The notes under the pieces were generated by a model. That model was not told the DNA's origin and did no database searches. It was given only the letters and a program-made list of their open reading frames with translations. From contig NZ_WING01000001.1 in the NCBI RefSeq assembly GCF_009793335.1, positions 6,262,001-6,326,000 of the forward strand: 64,000 nucleotides of DNA. Direction: 5' to 3'. Positions 45,051 through 54,852 of the stretch are shown one piece after another (within the stretch, counting starts at the first letter, position 1; the number at the start of each line of letters is the position of its first letter). Source of the DNA: Actinomadura sp. J1-007 (GTDB lineage: Bacteria > Actinomycetota > Actinomycetes > Streptosporangiales > Streptosporangiaceae). Position numbers and translations under genes: made by a program.

Positions 45051-45082
45051 GGGCCCCGCCGCTCCGGAGAACGGCGGGGCCC
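45051..45082. terminator. Bidirectional terminator between YdbT-like gene and sepH
   Basis: GGGCCCCGCCG and CGGCGGGGCCC pair around nine bases, between two convergent genes. Confidence 0.7.
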
Positions 45083-45098
45083 CAAGGCCGGACGGCGG

Positions 45099-47104
45099 TC
45101 ACTCGGGCCGGCGCGCCCCGAACATGATCTCGTCCCACGACGGGACGGACGCGCGCTTGCCCTTCGACTTGCGGCGGTTGCGCGCGGGCCGCTGCGGCGC
45201 CGGAGCGTCGCCCGCGGGGGCGACGGCTTGTCGGCCTGCGCGGCGGCGGGCATGGCCGGACGCCCCGTGGGCTTCTTCTTGGCCGGGGGACGCGGCGGCT
45301 CCTTGGGCGGCGCGGGCTTGCGCGCGGCGGGGGGCCGCGGCGCGGGCTCCTCCTCGCGAACGGGCGCGGACTCCTCGCGCGGCGCCGCGACCCGCTGCGA
45401 GGCGGCGGCCTCGCCGGGCCGCGTTTCCGCGTCCTCCTCGGGCTCGGCGTCGGCGCTCTCGTTCTCCCCTGCCGTGTCCTCGGCGCGCGGCTCCTCGTCG
45501 CGGACGGCGACGGGCTCCTCGGCCTCTTCCTGCGCGGACGACACGTCGGCCTCCGCGCTGGCGGCCTCCTCGGTCTCGTCCTCGCGTTCGGCGTCGTCAA
45601 CGCCGGCGGTGTCCTCGGACGGCGCGCCGTCCTCGTCGGCCTGCGCCTCGGCGGGCGCGGAGGCGGCCTGCGCTGGACGGGGCTCGTCCTGCGCGGCGCG
45701 GGGCTCGTCCTCCCTGCGCGACCGCGCGACCGGATCGGCCGCGTCGTCGTCCGCGAACCCGACGTCGCTCGCCGTCGTCTCCCGCGCCTCGGCGACCGGA
45801 GCCTCAGGGCGCGCCGCGGCCTGGGGCTCGGCGTCGCCGCGTGCCGGGACGTCCTCGGAGACGGGCTCCGGTTCGCTTGCCTGGACGGTCGCGCGGGGCT
45901 CATCGTCCTCGTGCGCGACGGTCTCGGCGACGGGTTCCGGCGGCGCGGCCGGTCGCGGAACGGGGCGCTGCTCGCGCGGCGCGTCGGCGGCACGCTCGCG
46001 CGCGGGGCCACGTCCCTGTCCTCGGGGCGCTCCCCGCGGCTCTCTTCGCGTGCGGGGCGGCGGGCGGCTCCGGGCGTTGGCGTGGCGGCGCGCTCTCGTA
46101 CGAGTCGTCGTCGTACGAAGCGGGCTCGTACGAGTAGGAGGCGGTCTCGCTCGGCTGCGCGGGACGGCGTGGCGGCGCGCTCTCGTGGGAAGGGGCGCTC
46201 TCGTAGGTGTAGCGCTCGCCCGCCTGCTCGCCCGCGCTGTCGGCGTCCTCGCGGGAGGCGGCGGGACGGGCGGGCTCGCGGGGCTGCTCGACGCGGCGCG
46301 GCCCGGGAGGCTGGAGCTCGCGGGGCTCCTCGCGCGGCGGGAACGCCGGGTGCGGATCGACCATGCGGCCCTGGCGGATGATGTACTCGCCCGCCTCGGC
46401 GGCGCGGAGCGGCTCGCGCTCGTCCTCGGCCTCGCCCGCGACGCCGCGCGACGGGTCGTTCGAGACGACCTTCATGGCGGGACGGCGCGGGACGAGCGGG
46501 GTGACCGTGTCGGACAGGGCCTCGTCGTCCCACTCGACGGCCGTGAGGCGGGCGGCGACCTCGTCGAGGGGGACACGTGGCGGCGGCGGGGGTCGAAGAC
46601 CCACTCGGCGGCGTGCGGGCGCCCGTTGTCGAAGAAGGACAGGCGGACCCGCCAGGTGCTGTCCTCGCACTTCCAGGAGTCCCACTCGACCTCTTCGAGG
46701 TCGACGCCGCCGCGGCCGAGGCGCTCCTCGACGGTCTCGCCGAGGGGCGGGCCCGGGGTGCTCTCGCCGGGACGGCGGACGGCGACGCGCTGCGCCTGCT
46801 GAGCCATGTACTCGCGTTCCTGGAGGACCGGTCCCTCGAACCAGCGGACGCGTTCGACCGGGATGCCGGCCGACTCGGCGATCTCCTCAGCGGTCTCGCC
46901 GGACCGGATCCGAGCCTGGATCTCCTTGGGACGCAAGGGACTCTCCACTTCGATCTCGAACTGGCCGAGGCGGGAGAAGTGCCCACGGACCGCGGCGCGG
47001 AGCCGGTCGTCGACGGGCAGGGTGAACCGGGTGCCTCGGCCCGCGGTGGCCAGGACGAGGTACGTACCGTCCTCGCTGACCGCGACGAGGCGCAGCTCCT
47101 GCAT
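45099..47104 (-). CDS. sepH: Cell-division protein SepH, interrupted by three single-base indels
   Basis: Starts at ATG 47104 (MQELRLVAVSEDGTYLVL). Residues 1-190 are the DUF3071 domain with a helix-turn-helix (EEIAESAGIPVERVRWFEGPVL, REYMAQQAQ), which stimulates FtsZ filament assembly. The central ~400 residues are acidic, Pro/Ala/Glu-rich and disordered. The end KGKRASVPSWDEIMFG is the conserved SepH C-terminal motif. The frames are disrupted by a missing base at 46588-46592, an extra base at about 46054-46057, and a missing base at 45216-45220, all in G runs. With these corrected one continuous protein of about 668 residues results. Confidence 0.85.
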
Positions 47105-47549
47105 GCGTGTCCTTCCTGCCCTTTCCTGACGGCACGGAGGTCGCCGGACGCCCTCCCGCCGCGAGTCCGCCTCACCCGTTCTCGCGCCGGCCGGCCGTCC
47201 GGTTCCCACCGAGGGCGCATGCGTGCCCTTCCCCCGGGTTCCCGAGTCTCTCTTTCGGACACACCTGCTGCCAGCACCGTACCCGGCATGTCCGAACATC
47301 GCCGCTCTCGAAGCCCTCTTCACAAGGCCGAAGAGGGCACCTGACCAAGCTTGCCCGTGCCGGGGTCCGGCTGGGGTCGCCCCGCCTGATTCTTGTGGAT
47401 CCTTTTCCACACTGTGCCTGATGGGTACCCCTGGCTCCAGCGTTTCGGGGTTGCGAGCGTCACGTCCGCGACCGGAACACCCGCGATCCGCCGTTAGTTT
47501 CGGTTACCGGGGATTTTCATGCTTGGTAGGGATGAGGGGGAATCGTGTA
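47105..47549. other. Intergenic region between divergent sepH and membrane-protein genes
   Basis: About 445 bp holding the promoters of both genes. Open frames crossing it on either strand lack ribosome sites and look like GC-bias artefacts. I could not identify a convincing promoter or operator. Confidence 0.35.
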
Positions 47550-48585
47550 ATGCAGCGCAAGCTGCCCGACGTCAGCACGACACAGCTCATCGCCAGCGGC
47601 ATCGCCACCTTGGCGGCGGCCGTCGGCGCGTCCTATCTGGGGGTGTACGGGACGATCATCGGGGCCGCGTTCATGAGCGTGGCCTCGACGGCGGGGGCCG
47701 CGATCTGCAAGCACTACCTGGACCAGGGCAAGGAGCAGATCAAGGAGCGGACGCACTTCCAGGCCGAGGCGGACGCGCAGGCGGCGGCCAGGGGCGCGGC
47801 GGAGGAGGCGAGGAGCGCCGACCCGACCCGTACCCGGGTGTGGCCGCCCGCGGGAGCCGCCGGGGCGGCGGGCGCCGCCGGAGCGGCCGCGGGCCGTGCG
47901 GCCGCCGGGGGCGGTGACCCGAACGCGACGCGCCTCGACCTGCCGGTGGGCGGCGACCCCAACGCCACCCGCCTGGACGCCGACCTCACCCGGATGGACC
48001 TGCCGCCCGCCGAGAAGGTCGCGGGCGCCCTGGCCGACGAGCGCGCGGTGCGCGGCGCGGCCTGGAAGGACGCGTGGCAGAGCACCCTGGAGTGGGCCAA
48101 GCAGCACTGGGTGAAGCTCGCGCTGTCGTCGGCGGCGGTGTTCGCGATCGTGATCGGCGGCATCACGATCTACGAGGCGTCCACCGGGACGCCGATCGGC
48201 AACCACCAGGGCAAGGGGACGAGCGTCGGCACGTTCTTCGGCGAGGGCGGCGGCGAGCGGCGCCAGGACCCGACGCCCCACCCGACCACCAGCGAGACGG
48301 GTCCGGAGACGCCGGGCAGCGGGTCTCCGTCGGGCCCCGAGACCGGCACGCCGTCCACCGGGCAGCCCTCGGGCGGGCAGCCGTCGGGCGGAACGAGCCG
48401 CGAGCCGGAGACGCCGCCGGTGACCCCGCCGAGCAACTCGTCCACGCCGGTCAACCCGCCGTCCGGCGGGTCGACGGGCAAGCCCGGGGGCGGCCCCGGG
48501 CAGAACGGCGGCCAGCACGGCGGCAACGGCTCGGGATCGGGCTCGGGGAGCAGCAGCAGAACGGCGCCCCCGCGACGGCTCCTGA
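47550..48585 (+). CDS. Membrane protein with Gly/Ser/Pro-rich extracytoplasmic tail
   Basis: ATG 47550, weak ribosome site (GAGGGGG 10 bases upstream). Residues 8-50 contain a glycine-rich hydrophobic stretch (GIATLAAAVGASYLGVYGTIIGAAFM), then a charged helix (KHYLDQGKEQIKER), a variable Ala/Gly linker with two GDPNATRLD repeats (about residues 127-147), a membrane span (WVKLALSSAAVFAIVIGGITIYEAS) and a Pro/Thr/Ser/Gly tail. The frame as written runs to 48887, through a strong terminator and into the opposite gene, so I suspect an indel near 48545 and place the end around 48585. Family not recognised. Confidence 0.6.
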
Positions 48586-48595
48586 CCTTCGACGA

Positions 48596-48641
48596 AACGC
48601 GCCCCGGACGGCCCTTCTCGAAAGGGCTCCCGGGGCGCGTT
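48596..48641. terminator. Long bidirectional terminator
   Basis: AACGCGCCCCGG (48596-48607) pairs with CCGGGGCGCGTT (48630-48641); an inner GCCCTT/AAGGGC stem tops the hairpin. It separates the membrane-protein gene from the convergent oxidase gene. Confidence 0.8.
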
Positions 48642-48654
48642 CGCGTCGGGCGCG

Positions 48655-49964
48655 TCAGTCGCCGAAGACCTGCCGGGTGTAGGCGTTGGCGAAGCGGCGG
48701 TCCGGGTCGAGCTCGTCGCGCAGGGCGCGGAAGTCCGCCAGCCTCGGGTAGACGGTCTCCAGGTACGCCGCGTCGCGGGTGTGCATCTTGCCCCAGTGGG
48801 GACGGCCCCCGACCGCGGTCATCAGCTCCTCGACCCCCTGGAAGTACTCCTCGTGCGGGTCGCGGTGGAAGACGTGGATCGCGATGAACGCGGTGGGCCG
48901 CCCGTACGCCATCGACAGCCAGGCGTCCTCCTCGGGCAGCATCCGCACCTCGATGGGGAAGCTGATCCGCCAGCCCCTCTTCTCGTACAGGGCCCGCAGG
49001 TCGCGCAGCGCCGGGACGAGCTGGTCGCGCGGGATCGCGTACTCCTGCTCCTTGAAGCGGACGGTGCGCGGGCTGGTGAACACCTTGTAGGAGGTGTCGG
49101 TGAACGTGCGCGCCCCGAGGGCCTTGGCGGAGATGCCGTTGACGAACGGGACCGTGCCGGGCGCCCGGTGCGTGACGTGGTTGATGGCGCCGAAGACCGT
49201 GTTGGACAGGAACTCGTCGTCCAGCCAGCCCTTGAACCGCGACAGCGGCTCGGCGGGGCCCTCGACGCGGTTGTTGCGCTTGGTCAGGCACCGCTCGGTG
49301 TGCGGGAACCAGTAGAACTCGAAGTGCTCGTTGGCCGCGTCGAGCTCGTCCACCCGCGACAGGACCTCGTCCCAGGCCATCGGCTCCTCCCGCGCGCGCA
49401 GCAGGAACGCCGGGACGGTCCGCCAGGTCACGGCGGTCACGATGCCGAGGGCGCCGACGCCGGCGCGGGCGGCGTCGAACAGCTCGGGGCGCTCGTCCGG
49501 CGAGCAGGTGACCGCGGTGCCGTCCGCGAGCACCAGTTCCAGCGCGGCGACCTGGGAGGCGAGGCCGGCGGCGTCGCGGCCGGTGCCGTGCGTCGCGGTC
49601 TGGAGCGCGCCCGCCGCGGTCTGCTCCTGGATGTCGCCCATGTTGGCGAGCGCGAGGCCGTGCTCGTCCAGGAGCCGGTTGAGCGCGTGCAGCGGCAGGC
49701 CCGCCTCGACGGTGACCAGGCCGGTCGCGGTGTCCACCGCGCGGACCGCGGTCAGCCCGCCGGGCCGCAGCAGCACGCCGTCGGCGACGGCCGCGCCGGT
49801 GAACGAGTGGCCGGTGCCGGTCATCCGGACCGTGAGGCCGTCGGCCGCCGCCGTCCGCACCGCCGCGGCGACCTCGTCGGTGGTGCGGGGGTGGTGACGC
49901 GGTGCGGGCTGGCCTGCTGGTTCCCTGCCCAGTTACGCCAGTTCTGTGTGGTCACGGGGGACAT
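48655..49964 (-). CDS. FAD-linked sugar-1,4-lactone oxidase (arabinono/gulonolactone oxidase family), frameshifted
   Basis: ATG 49964 begins MSPVTTQNWRNWAGNQ, the usual N-terminus of this family. After 24 codons one base is missing in the GGGGG run 49887-49891. The next frame continues RTTDEVAAAVRTAA, then the FAD-binding loop VRMTGTGHSF (the residue before HS is normally the start of the G-x-G-H-S covalent flavin motif) and LANMGDIQEQTAAGALQTATHGTG. The C-terminal ALO domain has MHTRDAAYL and ANAYTRQVFGD. It should oxidise a sugar lactone such as D-arabinono- or L-gulono-lactone. The restored length is 435 residues. Confidence 0.87.
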
Positions 49965-49988
49965 GCGAGGACTCTACTCGGCGGACGT

Positions 49989-51185
49989 TCATGAGGAAAG
50001 TTCACGTTTACTGATCGCCCGGTGGCCCGCCAGGCCCACCAGCGCGGCGGCCGCCGCGGCGCCCAGCGGCACCAGGAACGCGGGCCGCGGCCCGAACGCG
50101 TCCACCAGCCGCCCCGCGAGGGACGATCCGAGCGCGACCCCGACCCCGACCGCCGTCGAGACCATCGCGAGGCCCTCGGTGAGCTGCCGCGGCGGGACGA
50201 TCCGCTGGATGAGCCCGTAGCCCGCGATCCCCGTCGGCGCGATCGACAGCCCCGAGAAGAACACCACGAACATCATCAGCCACAGGTCGTCCACCAGCAC
50301 CGGCGGGACGAGCCCCGCCATCAGCAGGAACAGCCCGACCAGGAACCGGCGCGACAGCGGCGCCCGCCAGTTGCGCGCCCCGTACCACAGGGCCGCGGCG
50401 CCGCTGCCGAACGCGTAGCAGCCGAGCAGCACCCCGGCCAGGCCCTTGTGCCCCTGGTCCTCGGCGAACGCGATGCCGCTCACGTCGATCGCCCCGAACA
50501 CCACGCCCATCATCAGGAACACCGGCGTCATGACCAGCACGCCGGGGTTGCGCAGGGCCGAGCCGCCCGCCCCCGGCTCGCGCGGGCGCGGCGGCGGCTC
50601 GGTGCCGCGCTGCGCCGCGAACGCCAGGCCCCCGACCAGCGTGCAGACCGCGGGGACGGCGAGGCCCGCCGCCGGGTGCACGCCCGTCGCCAGCGCGGTC
50701 ACCACCAGCGGCCCGGTCACGAAGATCGCCTCGTCCACCACCGACTCGAACGAGAACGCCGTGCCGAGCCGCGCCGGGTTGTCGCGCAGCGCGTGCGTCC
50801 ACCGCGCCCGCACCCACGCGCCCAGCGACACCTGCGACAGGCCCGCCGCCGCGGCCACCGGGAACAGCGTCCACACCGGCAGCCCCGCCTGCGCGAACGA
50901 GATCAGCACGGTGAAGCTCACGGCGTTCGCCAGCACGACCGGGACGAGCACCCGGTGCTGGCCGTACCGGTCGGCGAAACGGGCGCTGAGTGGCGAACCC
51001 GCCGCATAGGACAGGGAGAGCGTCGCCGCCACCGCACCGGCGATACCGTACGATCCGGTGACCGCGGACACGAGTAGGACGATGCCGATCCCCACCATGG
51101 ACATGGACATGCGACCGACGAAGCCCGCGGCGACGAACGACCGGGCCCCGGGCACCGCGAACAGGTCCCGGTACGGACTGGCCAC
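49989..51185 (-). CDS. MFS transporter
   Basis: 398 residues. GTG 51185 is preferred (GGGGGAGG spaced 5 bases); GTG 51200 is an alternative with a poorly spaced site. The sequence begins VASPYRDLFAVPGARSFVAAGFVGRM, common among actinobacterial MFS proteins, and has 12 hydrophobic segments. The loop-2 motif ARFADRYGQHRVL corresponds to the MFS G-x-x-x-D-R-x-G-R/H motif. It is a probable secondary exporter of drugs or metabolites. No regulator gene is adjacent, and the substrate cannot be predicted. Confidence 0.82.
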   Translation of the reverse strand: MASPYRDLFAVPGARSFVAAGFVGRMSMSMVGIGIVLLVSAVTGSYGIAGAVAATLSLSYAAGSPLSARFADRYGQHRVLVPVVLANAVSFTVLISFAQAGLPVWTLFPVAAAAGLSQVSLGAWVRARWTHALRDNPARLGTAFSFESVVDEAIFVTGPLVVTALATGVHPAAGLAVPAVCTLVGGLAFAAQRGTEPPPRPREPGAGGSALRNPGVLVMTPVFLMMGVVFGAIDVSGIAFAEDQGHKGLAGVLLGCYAFGSGAAALWYGARNWRAPLSRRFLVGLFLLMAGLVPPVLVDDLWLMMFVVFFSGLSIAPTGIAGYGLIQRIVPPRQLTEGLAMVSTAVGVGVALGSSLAGRLVDAFGPRPAFLVPLGAAAAAALVGLAGHRAISKRELSS

Positions 51186-51315
51186 CCTCGCCTCCCCCAC
51201 CCTCCGGAGGCGGGGCGCCCCCGGCCTCGTCGCGCAACGTCAGCCCCATGATCACGTTACCTGGGCGAAACAAGTGCAAAGACGGGTAACCGATCCGTAG
51301 CGACACACGTTGGGA

Positions 51316-52563
51316 ATGGTTGTGGCTCCTCCTTCACCTCCGACGCCCGGCAGACGGCCGAAGCCCGAGAAGAAGGCGCGCAAGGCGCGGCCGGCCCGCG
51401 CCGGCGCCGCGCCCGCCAAGGCCCCGGCGGCGGGGCGGCGGCGCCGCACCGTCGCGGTGCTCGTCACGGCCGTCGTGGTGCTGCTGCTCGGGAGCCTGTC
51501 CGCGGGCGTCTACACCGTGTCGCGGTCCGGTGACTCCAAGGGGGGAGACAAGGGCGGGCAGCGGGCCGACCCGCCGAACGGCGGCCCCGGCGGCCCGGTG
51601 ACCAACGTGTCCGACGGCGCGCAGGTCGCGCCGCTGCGCCGCGTCGTCCCGCCCGACGTGCTGGCCGTCGGAACGGGCCCGATCGACCAGAGGAAGATCG
51701 ACAAGCTGTCCCGGCTCCGCAAGGTCAAGGACGTGATCGCGGTCGCGGGCGGCGCCGTCCAGCTCCAGGGCCGCCAGGTCAACGCGTTCGCCGTGGACCC
51801 GTCGTCGTTCCGGTCGTGGACCCCGCCCGGCACCGCGACCAAGACCGAGCTGTGGTCCGCGCTCGCCGCCGAGCGGTTCGTCGTCTCGACCGAGGCGGCC
51901 GAGAAGCTCCAGCTCGCCGAGGGCACCCAGTACCCGGTCGTCGGGAAGACCGTCCCGAACCTGCTGATGGGCGGCTCGGGCGCGCTCGGCCTGCCCGGCA
52001 TCGACATGCTCGTCAGCCGCAAGGCCGGGGACGGCATGGGCCTGTTCCCGAACGTCGCGGTCCTGGTGAACGCCCCGGGCGTCGAGCCCGGCAAGCTCGG
52101 CAAGGCCGTCGGCAAGGCCCTCGGCGGCCGGGTCAAGATCGTCAACCTGCACGAGCGGAAGTACCAGCCGCCGAGCGGCGGCGGCCGCTCCGGCGGCTAC
52201 CTCGACCTCTACAAGCGCGCCGCCACGAGCTGCCGCGGCCTGTCCTGGACGGTCCTCGCGGCGATCGGGCAGGTCGAGAGCGACCACGGCCGCAACGCGG
52301 GCCGCTCCAGCGCGGGCGCGCTCGGCCCCATGCAGTTCATGCCCGCCACCTGGAAGTCGTACGGGGTGGACGGCGACGGCGACGGCAAGGCCGACATCAT
52401 GAACCCGTACGACGCCATCCCCGGCGCCGCCAAGTACCTGTGCGCGAACGGCGCCGGACAGGGCGGCCAGCAGCTCTACCGGGCGATCTGGCACTACAAC
52501 CACGCCGACTGGTACGTCCAGAAGGTCCTCAACCTCGCCAGGGCCTACGCCTCCGCGTACTAG
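51316..52563 (+). CDS. Lytic transglycosylase-like murein hydrolase with N-terminal membrane anchor
   Basis: 415 residues from ATG 51316. A basic start is followed by one membrane span (TVAVLVTAVVVLLLGSLSAGVYTV), a linker and a domain of about 180 residues without known motif (LAVGTGPIDQRKIDKLSRLRKVKDVIAVA). The C-terminal SLT domain (about 300-415) has catalytic Glu in LAAIGQVESDHGRN, then SAGALGPMQFMPATWKSYG, a calcium-loop-like DGDGDGKAD and IWHYNHADWYVQ. It would cleave glycan strands outside the membrane. It is divergent from the MFS gene, with a 130-bp gap. Confidence 0.87.
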   Translation: MVVAPPSPPTPGRRPKPEKKARKARPARAGAAPAKAPAAGRRRRTVAVLVTAVVVLLLGSLSAGVYTVSRSGDSKGGDKGGQRADPPNGGPGGPVTNVSDGAQVAPLRRVVPPDVLAVGTGPIDQRKIDKLSRLRKVKDVIAVAGGAVQLQGRQVNAFAVDPSSFRSWTPPGTATKTELWSALAAERFVVSTEAAEKLQLAEGTQYPVVGKTVPNLLMGGSGALGLPGIDMLVSRKAGDGMGLFPNVAVLVNAPGVEPGKLGKAVGKALGGRVKIVNLHERKYQPPSGGGRSGGYLDLYKRAATSCRGLSWTVLAAIGQVESDHGRNAGRSSAGALGPMQFMPATWKSYGVDGDGDGKADIMNPYDAIPGAAKYLCANGAGQGGQQLYRAIWHYNHADWYVQKVLNLARAYASAY

Positions 52564-52658
52564 AAGCCCCCGGCCGGCCTCCCGGGCGGCGCCGAACAAG
52601 ATCATGGCGGGAGGCGGGGCGGGGACGGGCTTGGGGGAGCGGCTGGTTGGATGGAGGC

Positions 52659-53555
52659 ATGTACGACGCGCTGATCCTGGTGTCCTTCGGCGGGCCGGAG
52701 GGGCCCGACGACGTGATCCCGTTCCTGGAGAACGTGACCCGGGGCCGCAACGTCCCGCGCGAGCGGCTGGAGGTCGTCGCCAGGCACTACCACCTCTTCG
52801 GCGGGGTGAGCCCGATCAACGGGCAGTGCCGGGAGCTGAAGGCGGCGATCGAGGCCGACTTCGCGGCCCACGGCGTGGATCTGCCCGTCTACTGGGGCAA
52901 CCGCAACTGGAAGCCGTACCTCGCCGACACCGTCCGCCGGATGAAGGCCGACGGCGTGCGGCGCGCGGCGGCGTTCGTGACGTCCGCCTACAGCGGCTAC
53001 TCGACCAACGACCAGTACCTTGAGGACATCGCGCGCGCCCGCGCGGAGGTCCCCGGCGCGCCGGAGATCGACAAGCTGCCCGTCTACTGCCTGCGGCCCG
53101 GGTTCGTGGAGCCGTTCGTGGACGCCGCCCGCGACGCCCTGGCCCGGCTGCCGGACGACGCCCACCTGCTCTTCACCGCGCACAGCGTGCCGCTGTCGCA
53201 GCCGCACCGCGCCGACTACGTGGCCGAGCTGGAACGTGTCGCGGCCATCGTCCGCGAACGGGTCGCGCCGGACCGCCCGTCCGCGCTGGTCTACCAGAGC
53301 CGCAGCGGGCCGCCGAGCCAGCCGTGGCTGGAGCCCGACATCGTCGAGCACCTGGAGAAGCTGCACGGCGAGGGCGTCCGCGCCGCCGCGGCCGTGCCGA
53401 TCGGGTTCGTCTCCGACCACATGGAGGTCAAGTACGACCTGGACGTGGAGGCGGCGGACCGGGCGGCCGAGCTCGGCCTCGCGTTCGCCCGCGCGGCGAC
53501 GCCCGGCGCCGACCCGCGCTTCGCCGCGCTGCCGCGCGAGCTGCTGTCCGCCTGA
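52659..53555 (+). CDS. hemH: Ferrochelatase (coproporphyrin ferrochelatase type)
   Basis: 298 residues from ATG 52659 with GGAGG upstream. Family motifs: ALILVSFGGPEGPDDVIPFLENV at the N-terminus, GGVSPINGQCREL, VYWGNRNWKPYLADTV, TSAYSGYSTNDQYLEDI, LFTAHSVPLSQ (the metal-site His) and VPIGFVSDHMEVKYDLD with the conserved Glu. It inserts Fe2+ into coproporphyrin III (the actinobacterial pathway) or protoporphyrin IX. It is slightly short for the family but the motifs are complete. The inositol-phosphatase gene follows 53 bp later. Confidence 0.93.
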   Translation: MYDALILVSFGGPEGPDDVIPFLENVTRGRNVPRERLEVVARHYHLFGGVSPINGQCRELKAAIEADFAAHGVDLPVYWGNRNWKPYLADTVRRMKADGVRRAAAFVTSAYSGYSTNDQYLEDIARARAEVPGAPEIDKLPVYCLRPGFVEPFVDAARDALARLPDDAHLLFTAHSVPLSQPHRADYVAELERVAAIVRERVAPDRPSALVYQSRSGPPSQPWLEPDIVEHLEKLHGEGVRAAAAVPIGFVSDHMEVKYDLDVEAADRAAELGLAFARAATPGADPRFAALPRELLSA

Positions 53556-53608
53556 CCGCCGGGCGGGCGGCGCGCCGCCCGCACCGCCACGACCCCCGGG
53601 GGAACCGG

Positions 53609-54418
53609 ATGAGCCTGCCCGAACAACTGCTGGACCTGGCCGTCGCCACGGCGCGCGAGGCGGGCCGGATGCTGGTCGACAAGCGCCCGGCCGGCGGCCC
53701 GGACGTCGTCCAGACCAAGACCAGCCCGACCGACGTCGTCACCCAGATGGACCGCGCCGCCGAGAAGCTGATCATCGAGCGGATCTTGGCGGCCCGGCCG
53801 GGCGACGCGTTCCTCGGCGAGGAGGGCGGGAGCCGCGAGGGCGGCAGCGGCGTCCGCTGGGTGATCGACCCCATCGACGGCACCGTGAACTACCTGTACG
53901 ACCTGCCCGACTGGGCCGTCAGCATCGCCGCCGAGGTGGACGGCGTCGCGGTCGCCGGCGCGGTGGACATGCCGCGCCGGGGCGAGACGTACACGGCCGT
54001 GCGCGGCGGCGGCGCGCTGCTGCACACCGGCTCGGCGGCCCGCGAGCTGCGCGTCAACGCGGGCGTGCCGCTGGAGCGGGCGCTGGTCGCCACGGGGTTC
54101 GGGTACGGGTCGGCGCGGCGCGCCCGGCAGGCCGAGGTGCTGACCCGCGTGCTCCCGGCCGTCCGCGACATCAGGCGCGGCGGGTCCTGCTGCGTGGACC
54201 TGTGCTCCCTCGCGGCCGGACGGGTCGACGCCTACTACGAGCGGGGCGTCCAGGCGTGGGACGTCGCCGCCGGGGCGCTGATCGTCCAGGAGGCGGGCGG
54301 GCGCGTGGAGGGCCTGCGCGGAGCGCCGGTGAGCCCCGAGTTCGCCGTGGCGGGCGGCCCCGGGACGTTCGAGGCCCTGCACGACCTGCTCGCCCCGCTC
54401 GACCCGGCCCGCGACTGA
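53609..54418 (+). CDS. Inositol monophosphatase family protein
   Basis: 269 residues from ATG 53609. Metal-binding motifs are complete: PTDVVTQMDRAAEKLI, LGEEGGS, WVIDPIDGTVNYLYDLP (DPxDGT) and the C-terminal AWDVAAGALIVQEAGG. The family dephosphorylates inositol-1-phosphate, fructose-1,6-bisphosphate, or histidinol phosphate. In actinobacteria inositol feeds mycothiol and phosphatidylinositol synthesis, but which substrate is used here cannot be told. It follows ferrochelatase in the same direction. Confidence 0.9.
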   Translation: MSLPEQLLDLAVATAREAGRMLVDKRPAGGPDVVQTKTSPTDVVTQMDRAAEKLIIERILAARPGDAFLGEEGGSREGGSGVRWVIDPIDGTVNYLYDLPDWAVSIAAEVDGVAVAGAVDMPRRGETYTAVRGGGALLHTGSAARELRVNAGVPLERALVATGFGYGSARRARQAEVLTRVLPAVRDIRRGGSCCVDLCSLAAGRVDAYYERGVQAWDVAAGALIVQEAGGRVEGLRGAPVSPEFAVAGGPGTFEALHDLLAPLDPARD

Positions 54419-54448
54419 CCGCGGGCGGGCGGGGCCCCGGAACGCGAA

Positions 54449-54482
54449 CGGGGAGCCGAGGGCCGTGGCCCCGGGCTCCCCG
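54449..54482. terminator. Bidirectional terminator between phosphatase gene and the 58-residue gene
   Basis: CGGGGAGCC and GGCTCCCCG enclose an inner GGGCC/GGCCC stem. Confidence 0.7.
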
Positions 54483-54497
54483 GTGTGTCGGGCGTCC

Positions 54498-54674
54498 TCA
54501 GTCGCAGCGGGGTGGTTCGACGCCGATGTCGTGGTTCGCTGCGATCCGGCGCAGTTCTTTGATCTCCTCCTGGCGGACGTCCGCCAGGTAGGTGTCACCG
54601 TCTGCGTGGGCGCTGCGCAGCGACGCGTAAGCATCGTCCAGTCGCTGCTGAATCGCGCGTGACAACTCGCCCAT
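54498..54674 (-). CDS. Small 58-residue helical protein
   Basis: MGELSRAIQQRLDDAYASL begins at ATG 54674, with GGAGGAGG spaced two to nine bases upstream, one of the best ribosome sites in the window. It ends ANHDIGVEPPRCD at 54498. The product is a charged helical hairpin (LRSAHADGDTYLADVRQEEIKELRRIA), with no membrane span. Codon usage here is less GC-biased at third positions than in neighbours. Family not recognised. It is divergent from the OmpR-type two-component genes. Confidence 0.7.
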   Translation of the reverse strand: MGELSRAIQQRLDDAYASLRSAHADGDTYLADVRQEEIKELRRIAANHDIGVEPPRCD

Positions 54675-54852
54675 GGGCCTCCTCCCGGATCAGGCCGCTC
54701 CTACCCACACCTAGGCTGAAGGTAAACCTGTTCCGCAACCCGATCTCGCGGCCGTGCCCGGGGGGCGCGCGACGGCATCCTGAACGGGTGCTTACGAGCG
54801 TCTTACGGAGCCCGTGGCATACCTGGTGACGTCCGAGCTGGAAGGGGACGCA

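Noticed and set aside
51186..51315. c-di-AMP (ydaO) riboswitch upstream of the lytic transglycosylase gene
   Set aside because: The gap is about 130 bp and shared with a divergent gene, too short for the full motif, and I could not find its conserved core.
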